A DNA stretch of 64,000 nucleotides, from the NCBI RefSeq assembly GCF_003034995.1, contig NZ_PZKF01000012.1:1-64000 (forward strand), read 5' to 3'. The stretch is from Phaeovulum veldkampii DSM 11550 (GTDB lineage: Bacteria; Pseudomonadota; Alphaproteobacteria; Rhodobacterales; Rhodobacteraceae). Positions 1-9,092 of this stretch are shown piece by piece. A program made the position numbers and the translations under genes. The notes under the pieces are model-generated. The model saw nothing but the letters and a program-made list of their open reading frames with translations, did no database searches and had not been told where the DNA came from. Every line of letters begins with the position of its first letter. Within the stretch, counting starts at the first letter, position 1.

Positions 1-13
1 CGGGCTAAGAGAA

Positions 14-38
14 CGGGTGGCGCAGCCTGCGCCACCCG
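14..38 (-). terminator. Hairpin terminator after pstS
   Basis: An 11-bp perfect inverted repeat (CGGGTGGCGCA / TGCGCCACCCG) with a 3-nt loop lies 12 nt past the pstS stop codon. The run that follows on the minus strand is only weakly T-rich, so this may be a partial terminator or an mRNA-stabilising hairpin separating pstS from further pst genes to the left of the window. Confidence 0.65.
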
Positions 39-49
39 CAAAGGTCGTC

Positions 50-1090
50 TTAGTTCAGCGGGCCCATGACCACGCCGGCGGCCACGTCGGCTTGGGTCTT
101 GGCCAGTTCCGGGTCGGATACCAGACCATAGGCAGCCAGCGGGCCATCCGGGCCAGCCATGTCATCGGACACGAAGAAGTCGATGTATTCCTGCAGGCCG
201 GGGATCACGCCGATATGCGCTTTCTTGACGTAGAAGTAGAGCGGACGCGAAACCGGATAGTCGCCCGAAGCGATGGTTTCGACCGAGGGAACCACGCCGC
301 TCATCGTGCCGACGCGCAGCTTGTCGGTGTTGTTCTGGTAGAACGACAGACCGAACACGCCGATGGCATTTTTGTTGGCATCCACGCGGGCCAGCGTTTC
401 GGTGTAGTCGCCGTCGATATCGACCGACACACCGTCGGTGCGCAGCGACATGCAGGCCTTTTCGCCGGCCTTCTCGTCGCCACCATTAGCGGCCGTCAGG
501 GCCTCCAGCGTGCCGGTGTCCTTGCAGCCCTGGATGATGACCTTTTCATCGAACACTTCACGGGTGCCGTGTTTCGTGCCGGGGATGAAGGCCAGAATGT
601 CCTGCGCGGGCAGTGCTGCATTCACGTCGGCCCAGGTCTTGGCGGTATTGTCTACCAGCGCGCCGTCTTTCACCACTTTCGCGGCCAGCGCGTTGAACCA
701 GTCGGCCGGGGTAAAGGCAAATTCCGGGCCGTTGATGTCGCTGGCAAAGACGATGCCGTCATAGCCAAAGCGGACTTCCATGATCTCGGTCACGCCGTTC
801 TGCGCGCACAGGTCGATGTCGGATTGCTTGATCCGGCTCGACGAGTTGGCGATGTCGATGGTGTTTTCGCCCACGCCTTCGCACAGCTTCTTGCGGCCCG
901 CACCCGAGCCACCCGATTCGACGACCGGGGTCGGAAAGTCGAAGTTTTCGCCGAAGGCTTCGGCGACGATGGTGGCATAGGGCAGAACGGTCGAGGAACC
1001 GGCGGTCTGCACGTTGTCGCGCGCGGCAGCCGCGGTGGCCGAGACAGCGGCGATGGCAAGGGCCGAGACGGCGAGTTTCATGGTCTTCAT
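50..1090 (-). CDS. pstS: Phosphate ABC transporter substrate-binding protein PstS
   Basis: This is the periplasmic phosphate-binding protein of the high-affinity Pst uptake system; it passes phosphate to the PstCAB membrane complex. The 346-residue product begins with a Sec signal peptide (hydrophobic stretch about residues 6-20, Ala-rich cleavage region near 23). Mature-protein motifs fit PstS: TAGSSTVLPYA near the N-terminus, ESGGSGAGRKKLCEG, and NSSSRIKQSDI, which would form the phosphate-binding loops. The ATG at 1090 has AGGAG six bases upstream. A Pho-box-like direct-repeat array lies 60-105 bp upstream, suggesting PhoB control under phosphate starvation. No pstC, pstA or pstB follows within the window; they may lie beyond its left edge. 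Identification is firm. Confidence 0.95.
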   Translation of the reverse strand: MKTMKLAVSALAIAAVSATAAAARDNVQTAGSSTVLPYATIVAEAFGENFDFPTPVVESGGSGAGRKKLCEGVGENTIDIANSSSRIKQSDIDLCAQNGVTEIMEVRFGYDGIVFASDINGPEFAFTPADWFNALAAKVVKDGALVDNTAKTWADVNAALPAQDILAFIPGTKHGTREVFDEKVIIQGCKDTGTLEALTAANGGDEKAGEKACMSLRTDGVSVDIDGDYTETLARVDANKNAIGVFGLSFYQNNTDKLRVGTMSGVVPSVETIASGDYPVSRPLYFYVKKAHIGVIPGLQEYIDFFVSDDMAGPDGPLAAYGLVSDPELAKTQADVAAGVVMGPLN

Positions 1091-1149
1091 GGATCACTCC
1101 TGAATTGCTGATGGCCAAACGACTCGGCCTGCGCCGGGTTTAGCTGCGG

Positions 1150-1193
1150 CGCGCGACAGTCATGCGTCAGCGATGTAACAACCAGATGACAAG
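1150..1193 (-). promoter_or_regulatory. Pho-box-like array upstream of pstS
   Basis: Read on the minus strand, four hexamers (TGTCAT, TGTTAC, TGACGC, TGTCGC) recur at exact 11-bp spacing. That is the hallmark of PhoB binding sites, whose consensus is CTGTCAT direct repeats every 11 bp. The first repeat is perfect, the others degenerate. The location 60-105 bp before the pstS start fits an activator site at the -35 region. Confidence 0.7.
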
Positions 1194-1275
1194 CCGGGCG
1201 GCCCGGTCAGATCACGGCAAAGGGCGCAGCGGTCGCCCCGATGCTGCGGCCACACCAGGGCGCCAAGGGCGTTTG

Positions 1276-2853
1276 CTACCGCTCGAACACCCTCGGCCAG
1301 ATACCCTCATGCACGGGCGCAGGGGCAGGCGTGGGTGTGCGGCGGACAGTTGGCGGGGCCGGAGGCTCTGTTGCGATCCTGCGCCGTTCGGCGATCTTTT
1401 CGGTGATCGTCTGGAACGGCGCGACTATGGACGGGTCGGCGGCCTTTGCCTTTTCATAGGCCGCGTGAACAAGGCTGATCGCCTCGCCCGTGGCAAAACA
1501 GCGCGCGTCGATGCCAAATCGCTGCGCCTCGCGGTCGATATAGGCGTGGCGCTGCTCCTCCCACTGCTTCTGATTGTCAAGCAGATCGTCAAGCGCCTCG
1601 TGCATGTCGGAAAAGACCCAGTTCGAATAACGGTCTTTCAGCTTCCAGCCGCTTTCGACACCCACCGAAATCTTGATGCCCTCACCGGGAAGCGCCACCT
1701 CCTTCACATTCACCGCGCCGCCACCGTAGAAATCGAGGTTTGACAGAACGTCCTCCAGCCCGCGCACAAGACGGTTTTCAGAGGCGTTGCGCCACTCGCC
1801 GTCGTAATAGTCGGTGGCCTTGCTGCTGGTGTTGATGTCGATACCATATTTGGCTTCGATCCGGCCATATTCCCACGACAGGCCAACCTTGCCACCGGTG
1901 ACCTTGCTGCCGGGCAAAAACGTGCCCTCGTCGGGGTCGGAATAAGACAGCTTCAGCCCGCCTTCGGCGTTCAGCTTGCCCCATGTGTCGGCATATTTCT
2001 TGTTGATCTGCTTCTTGACGATGATCTCAGAGATGTGGAGACGCTTTTGCGCGTCGATCGAGACGGCGGCCTCAAACCCGTAATCACCCGCGTCGATATC
2101 AAAGCGCAGATCGGCCTCGTCGCCCGGTATGATCTGGTGGCCTGCCGCCATCGCCTCGCGAATGACATTGATCAGCCGCTGTTTCAGCTCTGGCTCCAGC
2201 GCAACATCATAAAGCAGTTTCATCGTCTCGGGCGAGATGGTGTAGATCTCGCGCTCGGGCGGCACTGCGTCTGCCGCGGGCGGCGCCAGCCCCGCCTCGG
2301 CGCGCGCCTTGGCGCAGTCAGCCTGGGGGCGACCCAGCGGATCGGCGTTCATGACAACCGGGTTGCCGGGCAACGCCGTGCGGTTGGCGCGATCTGCCAG
2401 CGCCTCAAGAATATTGTCCATAGGGTTTCCACCCTCCAGCCCCGCCAAAGCCGCGCAGCGCTCAAAGATCGCGGGATCGGTGGGCAGATCATGGCGCAAA
2501 CAACCAAAGCCCGACACGATACAGGGCGGGCCGGGGTGCTGGCAGGAATAGCGCTTGTCATAATCTCCCAAGGTATCGGGGTGATAAAACTGCGCCGTGC
2601 CGGGGCTGCCATAACCGGCCGCGCGGCAGACGCAGTTGAAATAATCCTGCGGCACCGCAACGCCCAAAGATTGCAGCACCAAAAGCTGGCGCTCATGCGG
2701 CAGTCCGATCCAGCGGGTCAAGGCGTGGCTGTCATGCGCATCACGTCCCGGCAGCGGGTCGGGCGCGGTCTGCGCCGCGGCCGCCAGCGGCAGCGCCAAG
2801 GCCAGGGCCAGCGCGGGGATTGCGGCGTGCCGCCGCAGTAAAACGCGGATCAT
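1276..2853 (-). CDS. Exported cysteine-containing protein of unknown function
   Basis: I do not recognise the family. The 525-residue product has a clear signal peptide (Arg-rich start, hydrophobic residues about 10-27, AAAAQ cleavage region), so it should be periplasmic or secreted. The N-terminal third carries six cysteines (about positions 74, 76, 104, 111, 118, 133), a pattern suggesting disulfides. The middle (about 190-330) is rich in charged, alternating-hydrophobic stretches likely to form beta structure. The C-terminus ends in a Pro-rich tail. Its ATG overlaps the stop codon of the larger upstream gene (ATGA), so the two are translationally coupled and probably act together. Confidence 0.75.
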   Translation of the reverse strand: MIRVLLRRHAAIPALALALALPLAAAAQTAPDPLPGRDAHDSHALTRWIGLPHERQLLVLQSLGVAVPQDYFNCVCRAAGYGSPGTAQFYHPDTLGDYDKRYSCQHPGPPCIVSGFGCLRHDLPTDPAIFERCAALAGLEGGNPMDNILEALADRANRTALPGNPVVMNADPLGRPQADCAKARAEAGLAPPAADAVPPEREIYTISPETMKLLYDVALEPELKQRLINVIREAMAAGHQIIPGDEADLRFDIDAGDYGFEAAVSIDAQKRLHISEIIVKKQINKKYADTWGKLNAEGGLKLSYSDPDEGTFLPGSKVTGGKVGLSWEYGRIEAKYGIDINTSSKATDYYDGEWRNASENRLVRGLEDVLSNLDFYGGGAVNVKEVALPGEGIKISVGVESGWKLKDRYSNWVFSDMHEALDDLLDNQKQWEEQRHAYIDREAQRFGIDARCFATGEAISLVHAAYEKAKAADPSIVAPFQTITEKIAERRRIATEPPAPPTVRRTPTPAPAPVHEGIWPRVFER

Positions 2854-5800
2854 GGTCGATCCTCCTTCAAGGTGCCAGCCAACAGATCGGCGAAAGCCTC
2901 GGCGTCAAAACTGGCCGCGTCCAGAAGCCGCATCCGTTCGGCTGCATCCATCCCCGCGGGCGTGACCCAGGCGCCGGTCATCGCGCGCAATGTCACCCGG
3001 CCCGGATCGGTCTTGCCCATGCCGCCCGGAACAATCGCGGGGTAAAGCATGGCGTCGCGGCGGCTGACGGCGGTCTGGCCATGGATGATTGGCTGACCCG
3101 CCAGCATCACCGCGATCCGGTCAGTGTCGAACCGCAGCCCCAGCCGCCCGTCCCAGTTCGCCTGCCACCAGTCGGCTGGCAGCACCCGGCGCCAGTGATC
3201 ATAGCTGAAATGCCCGGTATGCAGCCGGATCTCTAGCGCGCCCGCCTCGGGTCCGTCGCGCAGCACCCGCACGCTTAACGCGACGCGGGCACTGTTTTCA
3301 AAATTCGCGGGATCGGCAGACAGAAACAACCGGGCGGCAAGACCGGCCACAGGGTCAACCTGCAAGGTCAGGTCATAAGGCGTTGTCTCGATGCGGTAAT
3401 CCAGCGCAACAGCAGGGGCGGGGCCAACCAGTGCGATGCGGTTCCAGTCGGGCACCGGATCGCGCCGCATCAAGGTGATGCCACCGGGGTCTGCCTGCGA
3501 CAGGCTGGCAAACTCGGCCGCGCCCGCGCTGACGCCCTGCCAGTCGGGGCCCATGGGCGGGGTGAACAGGGCGTGTTCGGGCAGCGGCGCAATGCCCGCA
3601 GCGGGCGTGGCCGGGGGGCGCCGGGGCGCGGGGGTCTGGCTGCGCGCGATCCGCCGCAACGCCAGCGCACCGCGCCCCTCGGCATCAGCCATTGCGTGAA
3701 CCGCAACGCGCAAGCCTGCGCCCTCAGCCAGCAGGGGCAGACCAAGCGCGCCGGGGTTCAGCCCCTCGGCCTCGACAAACACGCGGCCGGGGCGCATGAC
3801 CAGCGTGATCTCGGCAGGCAGGGCCGCAAGCCCTTCGGTGCGTATGCCCTTTTTCTCTTGGTTTCGGGTGGCACTCAGCGCGGTAAAGCTGCCGTCGGGC
3901 TGGCGCGCAAATCGCAGCACATAGGTATCGTTCGATGACAGGTTGCCGGGCAGTGAATAGCTACCGGCAAGGCTGATTTCAAAGTCGCCCGTCGCGGCCG
4001 GGTCGATTGCCACATGCAGCCGGGCCTCGCCCATGCCGTGCAATCCGTCCAGCCAAAGCACCGTCTCGGGCGAGACGATCCCGACATAAGAGGCCTTGTC
4101 CTCAGGGGTCCAGCCGATCCGCAGCGCGCCGTCGTGCAGGCGCGCAAACCGGGGGAAATGCGCCGCGGTGCGCGCATTGCCCGCCCAGACGCGGCCCAGG
4201 CCCATGCCGTTGAACAGTTCTACCTCTGCCGTGGGCGCACTGACCAGCGCATCCAGCGGTGGCGGCGGCACAAAGTCTGCCTCCTCGGTGGTCAAGCCCT
4301 GCAATACAAGTTTGGTCGCCCAGTTCTTGCTGTCCACCGCCAAAAGCGCCTGCACCACCACCGGCACGGCACCCGGATCGGTGCGATAGGCCAGTTCGGC
4401 CAGTTGAGCCCCGGCGCCGTCGCGGATTTCAACCACGCGGTCAGGGCGGATCAGGACATCAAAGACCGCAGGCCCTGCGGGCCATGGAAACTTGGCATCG
4501 GCACTCTCGGCGCCCCCGTCAAGCGATAGCGTCACCTTGCCGACCCCATCGCCCTGATGAACAAATTGCACCTGCATCAGATGCACGCCGTCGGGGTCGG
4601 CCCCGGCCTGTTCGGGCGGCATCAGCGCCAGCGTCAGCCCGGCGCTATTCGCCCCGTCCAGCGAGGCGGTCAGGCGGCGCTGGCGACCCGGAGCAGGCAT
4701 GGTTATCGGCTGCGAGGAGGCGGCAAAGCCCGCCTTGGCCCAACCTCGGCCATCGGCAAAGGTAATGCGCAGACCGTCTGGGGTCAGTTCCGCATCCTGT
4801 GCAAAATCGGCACCGCTCAGGGCCAGCGGGTGCAGGCCCGCCAGGCTGCGCCCGTCGAACAGAACACCGGGCGTGGCCGCCGGGGGCGCGCTGACCGGGA
4901 CCGCATCGACCAACATTGCGGTGACTGGAAACGAAGGGATCGCGGTTGCAGCGGCGGCGGTGCCGGGCACAAAGCCCTCGACGATTGCGGCCAGCGTCGC
5001 AGCCTGATCCGGCGGCGCCTCGGGTCCGCGGATGGTGACCAGCAAAAAGGCCGGGTCGGCGCCGGGCATGCTGTAAACCTGCACGCGCCCGCGCGGATAG
5101 GGCATCGCCACGCTGTTGATCGCATAAACCCGCGCGACCGACTCGACCATATGTGCCTCGTGCCCGGCGATTTGCGGCCAGGCCTCGGCCTCGATCGACT
5201 TGATCACCAGAGCGTCACGATAGAGCAGCGCCACGAAATCTTCCAGCACCTGTGCCGCGCTGCGGCTGCCTTCGGGCATGGCCAGCGCGGCCAGAACCAA
5301 CGCGTCACGCCCCGGCGACAGCAGCACCGCCTGCCGCAGACCCGCAGCCTCGGTCGCATAGCTGGTCCAGCCCTCAGGAAGCGGCAGTGAAAAGGCGCCC
5401 GTGGCATCCTGAAAGCGTGTGCCCTCAAGAGGCTGCGCGACTGTCACGGGCGGGGCAATGGCCGAAGGCTGCGGAACCGGAACCGCGCTGCCGTGCTGAT
5501 CGGCCGGAGGTGGCTGCGGCACCGGAACCACGGGCGCCACCGGCTGCGGGGGTGTGGGCGGTGCCACGCCCGCCCCGCCACCGGGCGCCCCGGCTGCCGC
5601 CAGCCCGTTCAGGGAAAGCCCGGACAAAAGCTGTTCCAGCAGCGCCTGGTGTTCGGCCATCGGCACCTGCGCAGCGGGCGCGAGCAATTGGAACAGGAAC
5701 TGTTCACCCTCGGCATCCAGTTGCGGAAAGGCCAGTTGCAGCATCCGCTCGGGGCCGTTCTCGCTGACAATATACAGCGCCTGCTGCCCGGCCAGCGGAA

Positions 5801-6110
5801 CGATGGCATGGGCCAGCGTGCCCTCGAAGGCCAGCAACGGCTCGTCAGGAAACCACCAGCGCGCCCAAAGCTGGAACCGCCCATCGGGACTGATGAAATC
5901 ATATTCCTGATCGCGGCTTTGGTAGCTGATCGTCCAGCCCGCAGGCACCTGAAAGCTGGCGCTGCGCAGGTCGAATTGCTGCATCTGTTGCGGGCGGGCG
6001 GGCTGACCCAGCATCATCAGCGCCAGCACCACCACCAGCAGGCCGCGCAGCCCCGCGACCCGACGCAGGGCGGCGGGCAAGAAAGTGGTCCGGCACGGGA
6101 GAGCGTTCAT
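2850..6110 (-). CDS. Large exported multidomain protein of unknown function
   Basis: The 1086-residue protein starts at the ATG at 6110, preceded by AGAGG; the open frame extends further upstream without a plausible start. Residues about 18-40 form a signal peptide. Residues 45-370 hold two similar units, each containing a 'GW..Y' beta motif followed by a 'F..PD' or 'LLSPGRDALVLAA' strand, separated by a Pro/Val-rich linker. From about residue 400 onward, repeated 'LFDGRSLAGL' and 'LFNGMGLGRVW' starts introduce stretches that look like concanavalin-type (DUF1080-like) beta-sandwich domains, possibly carbohydrate-binding. That fold assignment is inference. The gene heads a two-gene unit with the Cys-containing protein and is divergent from a second pair of exported or membrane proteins. 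Confidence 0.75.
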   Translation of the reverse strand: MNALPCRTTFLPAALRRVAGLRGLLVVVLALMMLGQPARPQQMQQFDLRSASFQVPAGWTISYQSRDQEYDFISPDGRFQLWARWWFPDEPLLAFEGTLAHAIVPLAGQQALYIVSENGPERMLQLAFPQLDAEGEQFLFQLLAPAAQVPMAEHQALLEQLLSGLSLNGLAAAGAPGGGAGVAPPTPPQPVAPVVPVPQPPPADQHGSAVPVPQPSAIAPPVTVAQPLEGTRFQDATGAFSLPLPEGWTSYATEAAGLRQAVLLSPGRDALVLAALAMPEGSRSAAQVLEDFVALLYRDALVIKSIEAEAWPQIAGHEAHMVESVARVYAINSVAMPYPRGRVQVYSMPGADPAFLLVTIRGPEAPPDQAATLAAIVEGFVPGTAAAATAIPSFPVTAMLVDAVPVSAPPAATPGVLFDGRSLAGLHPLALSGADFAQDAELTPDGLRITFADGRGWAKAGFAASSQPITMPAPGRQRRLTASLDGANSAGLTLALMPPEQAGADPDGVHLMQVQFVHQGDGVGKVTLSLDGGAESADAKFPWPAGPAVFDVLIRPDRVVEIRDGAGAQLAELAYRTDPGAVPVVVQALLAVDSKNWATKLVLQGLTTEEADFVPPPPLDALVSAPTAEVELFNGMGLGRVWAGNARTAAHFPRFARLHDGALRIGWTPEDKASYVGIVSPETVLWLDGLHGMGEARLHVAIDPAATGDFEISLAGSYSLPGNLSSNDTYVLRFARQPDGSFTALSATRNQEKKGIRTEGLAALPAEITLVMRPGRVFVEAEGLNPGALGLPLLAEGAGLRVAVHAMADAEGRGALALRRIARSQTPAPRRPPATPAAGIAPLPEHALFTPPMGPDWQGVSAGAAEFASLSQADPGGITLMRRDPVPDWNRIALVGPAPAVALDYRIETTPYDLTLQVDPVAGLAARLFLSADPANFENSARVALSVRVLRDGPEAGALEIRLHTGHFSYDHWRRVLPADWWQANWDGRLGLRFDTDRIAVMLAGQPIIHGQTAVSRRDAMLYPAIVPGGMGKTDPGRVTLRAMTGAWVTPAGMDAAERMRLLDAASFDAEAFADLLAGTLKEDRP

Positions 6111-6231
6111 TGCAGCCTCTGAACTGTGACCATGACCTGAATCATAGCGCGCCCCGCGCCCATGCGGATTGATCCATGCCAAGGACATGTGACCCGCGCG
6201 CGGGCACCATGCTGGCCTTGGCGAGGGGTTC
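6111..6231. promoter_or_regulatory. Divergent promoter region between two unknown-function units
   Basis: These 121 bp separate the divergent starts of the 1086-residue protein (minus strand) and the 242-residue membrane protein (plus strand), so promoters for both units must lie here or in the flanking coding ends. I could not identify convincing -35/-10 elements or a known operator. GAGGGG just before 6232 serves as the ribosome-binding site. Confidence 0.5.
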
Positions 6232-6960
6232 ATGACGCGCAGCTTTTCAGGGATCGGATTGCTGGGCCTGCTGCGCCGCTTGATCGTGGCTGCCTTGGTC
6301 TGTGCGGCAGCGGTTCTGGCGGGGCGCGCGGGGCTGTGGCCTGCGCTGGCGGTTTTGCTGCTGGCCGTGCTGATCTATGCCGTGACGCGCCGCAAAACTC
6401 AGGCTGCACTTCGCTATGCCGCAGGCCCTGCCGTGATCGGCCCCGACTGGCTGGGCCTTGTCTGGGGGGCGGTATTTCTGGCGCTGCCGCTGTGGACGGC
6501 GGATGCGGCGCCGGGGCTGCCGCCGTCAGTCTGGCTGCTGTGGCCGATGGCCGGGGCCGGGCTGATCTTTCTGTGGATTGGCTGGCGCGCCGATACCTTT
6601 GGCCTTGATCCCGGCGCCGAGGGACTGGACCTGCGCCGCGGCCTTGGCCGTTTGCACCTGCCCTATGCTGAAATCCGGGCGCATCGCCCATGGCGGCGCG
6701 ATCTGCCGCGCTGGATGCGGGCGCTGGCGCCGCTGCTGGCGTCGGGGCGGCCGACTGCGGCGGGCGCGGTGATGCTGGCGCGGCCGCGCCGGGGGATGAT
6801 GCTGGAGCTGCACGATGGCGAACAGGTGGTGATCGAAACCGATGCGCTGTTGCCCGGCCCCGAGCCGCTGTTGCTGGCGCTGACGCGGGCAGGCGTAGGC
6901 GGGCCACCATGCTCTGCCGCCCGAACCAGCACGCCCAAAGCCAAGGAGACGCCCCGATGA
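6232..6960 (+). CDS. Membrane protein of unknown function
   Basis: The 242-residue product has about four predicted membrane segments: a pair at about residues 18-52 and another pair at about 70-120. A soluble C-terminal domain (about 125-230) follows, whose strand pattern resembles bacterial PH-like domains; that fold guess is inference. A GAGGGG ribosome-binding site lies four bases before the ATG. Its stop codon overlaps the ATG of the following exported protein (ATGA), so the two are translationally coupled. It is divergent from the 1086-residue gene. No known family recognised. Confidence 0.75.
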   Translation: MTRSFSGIGLLGLLRRLIVAALVCAAAVLAGRAGLWPALAVLLLAVLIYAVTRRKTQAALRYAAGPAVIGPDWLGLVWGAVFLALPLWTADAAPGLPPSVWLLWPMAGAGLIFLWIGWRADTFGLDPGAEGLDLRRGLGRLHLPYAEIRAHRPWRRDLPRWMRALAPLLASGRPTAAGAVMLARPRRGMMLELHDGEQVVIETDALLPGPEPLLLALTRAGVGGPPCSAARTSTPKAKETPR

Positions 6961-9077
6961 CCGACCCGATCCGACGCCTTGCCGCAAGGCTTGGGGGAAC
7001 GCTGGCTGCGGCATTGTTTGGCCTTCAAGCCATATCCATTGCCGTGACTGCGCTGGTTTTCACCCTGCCGGGGCCGGTTGCCGCACAAGATGCCGCTGCC
7101 GCGCCCGAGGTATTCGTGCCGCGCGCAGTGCCCGGCGACTGGCCAAAGCTGCGCCTTGAGGGGCTTGATCTGCGCTTGCCGCCGGGGCGGTCGGTGCTGG
7201 AGGATTACAGCGACACCAAGGTCTGGGGGCGCCTTGACGAGACCAGCCGAACCGGCGTCATGTTCGGGCTGGAGTTTGACAAAGCCCCCGAGCGCGCCCT
7301 GAAGCGCGACAATGCCCAGGCGGCGGGGGCGATCATGCTGCCCAATGGTCATGTGCTGCGCCGCTGGCAGATGCAGGCCCCGCCCGAAGCCGGTGTGCCC
7401 GGCCGCGCCGAGGTGTTGGTCACCGATCTGCCGGTGCGCGGCGAGGATCGGCTGGCGATCTCGGTCATGACGATGAACACCGATTTCAAAGCTGCCCAAA
7501 CCGAGTTCGAGACGTTTGTCAGCGGCATCATGCTGCCCGCGCCGGGGAGTGCGATGCGCCGCGATGTGTTCGACGGCGTGCTGCGGCTGCCCTTTGGCAC
7601 AGGGTGGAACGGCCTCGGCTCCAGCGCGCCCGACAGCATCTGGATGTTCGTCGATGACCTGCCCGGACGGTTGCGGATCGAGCGTGGCGCAGCCGAGACT
7701 GCGGGGCTGCGCACGGGCACACCGGGGCAGGCGATCAGCTTTCTGGGCCAGCCCGCGCAACTGTTCGGCTATGAAGACGGCTCCGAAACGGTTGACGACG
7801 GCACAGGCCAGACCGGGCAGACGCGTATCGTGGTGTTGGAAACCTGCCTGCCCGATGGCGGCGCCGTGTCGATCCTGTTCAGCGGGATGCCGGGGTTCTT
7901 TCATGATGCGCGGGTGATCAGCCCCTTTGCCGACGGGCTGATCGTGATGCCCGAGGGCGCCCGGCCCTGCGCGCCAGGGATCTTGCCCGAAGGGGCGCAG
8001 ATCGCGGCGCCGGGCAGCCCGCGCCCCGCGGTTTTGCCGCCTTTTGATGTGGCCCCCGTGGGCGCGGTGCAGCCGCGCGCCGAGGGCACGGCACTGGGCG
8101 GGCTGATCACATACCACCTGCCGATCGGCTGGACCGCAGCACCCGAGCCGGGCGATACAGGTATCGGCCTCGCCGGACCCAAGGGCGAGACGGCAGAACT
8201 GGCCCGCAGCGCCGCCCGGATCGGTGCACCGGGAGGGCTGGCTGCGGGGGTGCCCAAAGACGCATGGCCCCGCAGCGATATCATCCTGGGCTGGCCTGTC
8301 CGGCGCTTTGACTGGAGCGATGGCGGGCAGGAGCAGCGGCTGTATCTCTATGAACACTGCCTGCCGGGCGACGAGCCGTTCGGCCTGAAGATCAGCGCAA
8401 GCAAGGCATTTTTCGAGGGCAAGCCGTTTGGCGATCTTTATCGTGGGCTGAAGCTGGCCATGCCCGATGCGGCCCGACCCTGCCCCGAACCGATGCTGGG
8501 CGACCTGATCAAGGCTGCCGCGCAGGATGCGCAACCAGCCATGACAGCGCCCGCGCAGACGGCACCGGCTCAATCGGCGCCCCTGCAAATCGCGCCCGTG
8601 GCGCCGGCGGCCACGCCCGGCGCCGCGCCCGAAGCCGAGCCTGACCAGTTCTTTCCGGGGCAGGGCGGCTATGCGCTGTATCAGAATGCGCGCTATGGAA
8701 CCTTCATCTCATATCCGGCCAGCTATTTTCTGCCCGACCCTCCGCCGGGCAACAATGACGGGCGCGCATTTACCTCGGTCGACGGCTGGGCGCGGTTCTA
8801 TGTCTTTGCGAGCTATAATGCCGAAGCCCTGACGCCCGCGCAGCAGATGGCGCGCGACATCGAGGCCCATGGCAGCGCCAGCTACAGCGCCTCGGGGCCG
8901 GGCTGGTATGTGATTTCGGGGGCCATCGGCAGCGACATCTACTATCGCCGCGTGATCGAGGACATGTCTGGGCTGATCCGGGTATTTGAAATCAGCTATC
9001 CGCAGGCACGCAAGACCGAGTTTGACGCGGTCGTAGCCTATATGGCGAACAGCTTTGGGCCGGGCAGCGGCGACTGA
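6957..9077 (+). CDS. Exported multidomain protein of unknown function
   Basis: The start is the ATG at 6957, with AAGGAG eight bases upstream and an ATGA overlap with the preceding gene; this gives 706 residues. An extended signal peptide (hydrophobic about residues 17-42, ending PVAAQ) predicts export. The mature part appears to hold three related beta-rich units (about 60-200, 205-350 and 380-530), each with a 'GW' or 'WNG' entry and a phrase like 'LEFDKAP' or 'FVSGIMLP'. They are followed by an Ala/Pro linker and a C-terminal domain (about 570-706) starting YALYQNARYGTFISYP. The units recall those in the divergent 1086-residue protein and may be distantly Tli4/PsbP-like, a weak analogy only. 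Confidence 0.75.
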   Translation: MTDPIRRLAARLGGTLAAALFGLQAISIAVTALVFTLPGPVAAQDAAAAPEVFVPRAVPGDWPKLRLEGLDLRLPPGRSVLEDYSDTKVWGRLDETSRTGVMFGLEFDKAPERALKRDNAQAAGAIMLPNGHVLRRWQMQAPPEAGVPGRAEVLVTDLPVRGEDRLAISVMTMNTDFKAAQTEFETFVSGIMLPAPGSAMRRDVFDGVLRLPFGTGWNGLGSSAPDSIWMFVDDLPGRLRIERGAAETAGLRTGTPGQAISFLGQPAQLFGYEDGSETVDDGTGQTGQTRIVVLETCLPDGGAVSILFSGMPGFFHDARVISPFADGLIVMPEGARPCAPGILPEGAQIAAPGSPRPAVLPPFDVAPVGAVQPRAEGTALGGLITYHLPIGWTAAPEPGDTGIGLAGPKGETAELARSAARIGAPGGLAAGVPKDAWPRSDIILGWPVRRFDWSDGGQEQRLYLYEHCLPGDEPFGLKISASKAFFEGKPFGDLYRGLKLAMPDAARPCPEPMLGDLIKAAAQDAQPAMTAPAQTAPAQSAPLQIAPVAPAATPGAAPEAEPDQFFPGQGGYALYQNARYGTFISYPASYFLPDPPPGNNDGRAFTSVDGWARFYVFASYNAEALTPAQQMARDIEAHGSASYSASGPGWYVISGAIGSDIYYRRVIEDMSGLIRVFEISYPQARKTEFDAVVAYMANSFGPGSGD

Positions 9078-9092
9078 ACGGGCGCTCCGGCG

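Noticed and set aside
6663-8588. 641-codon minus-strand frame opposite the 706-residue exported protein
   Set aside because: Arg/Gln/His-rich composition typical of antisense translation of high-GC genes; the plus-strand protein has a signal peptide, good start and coupling.
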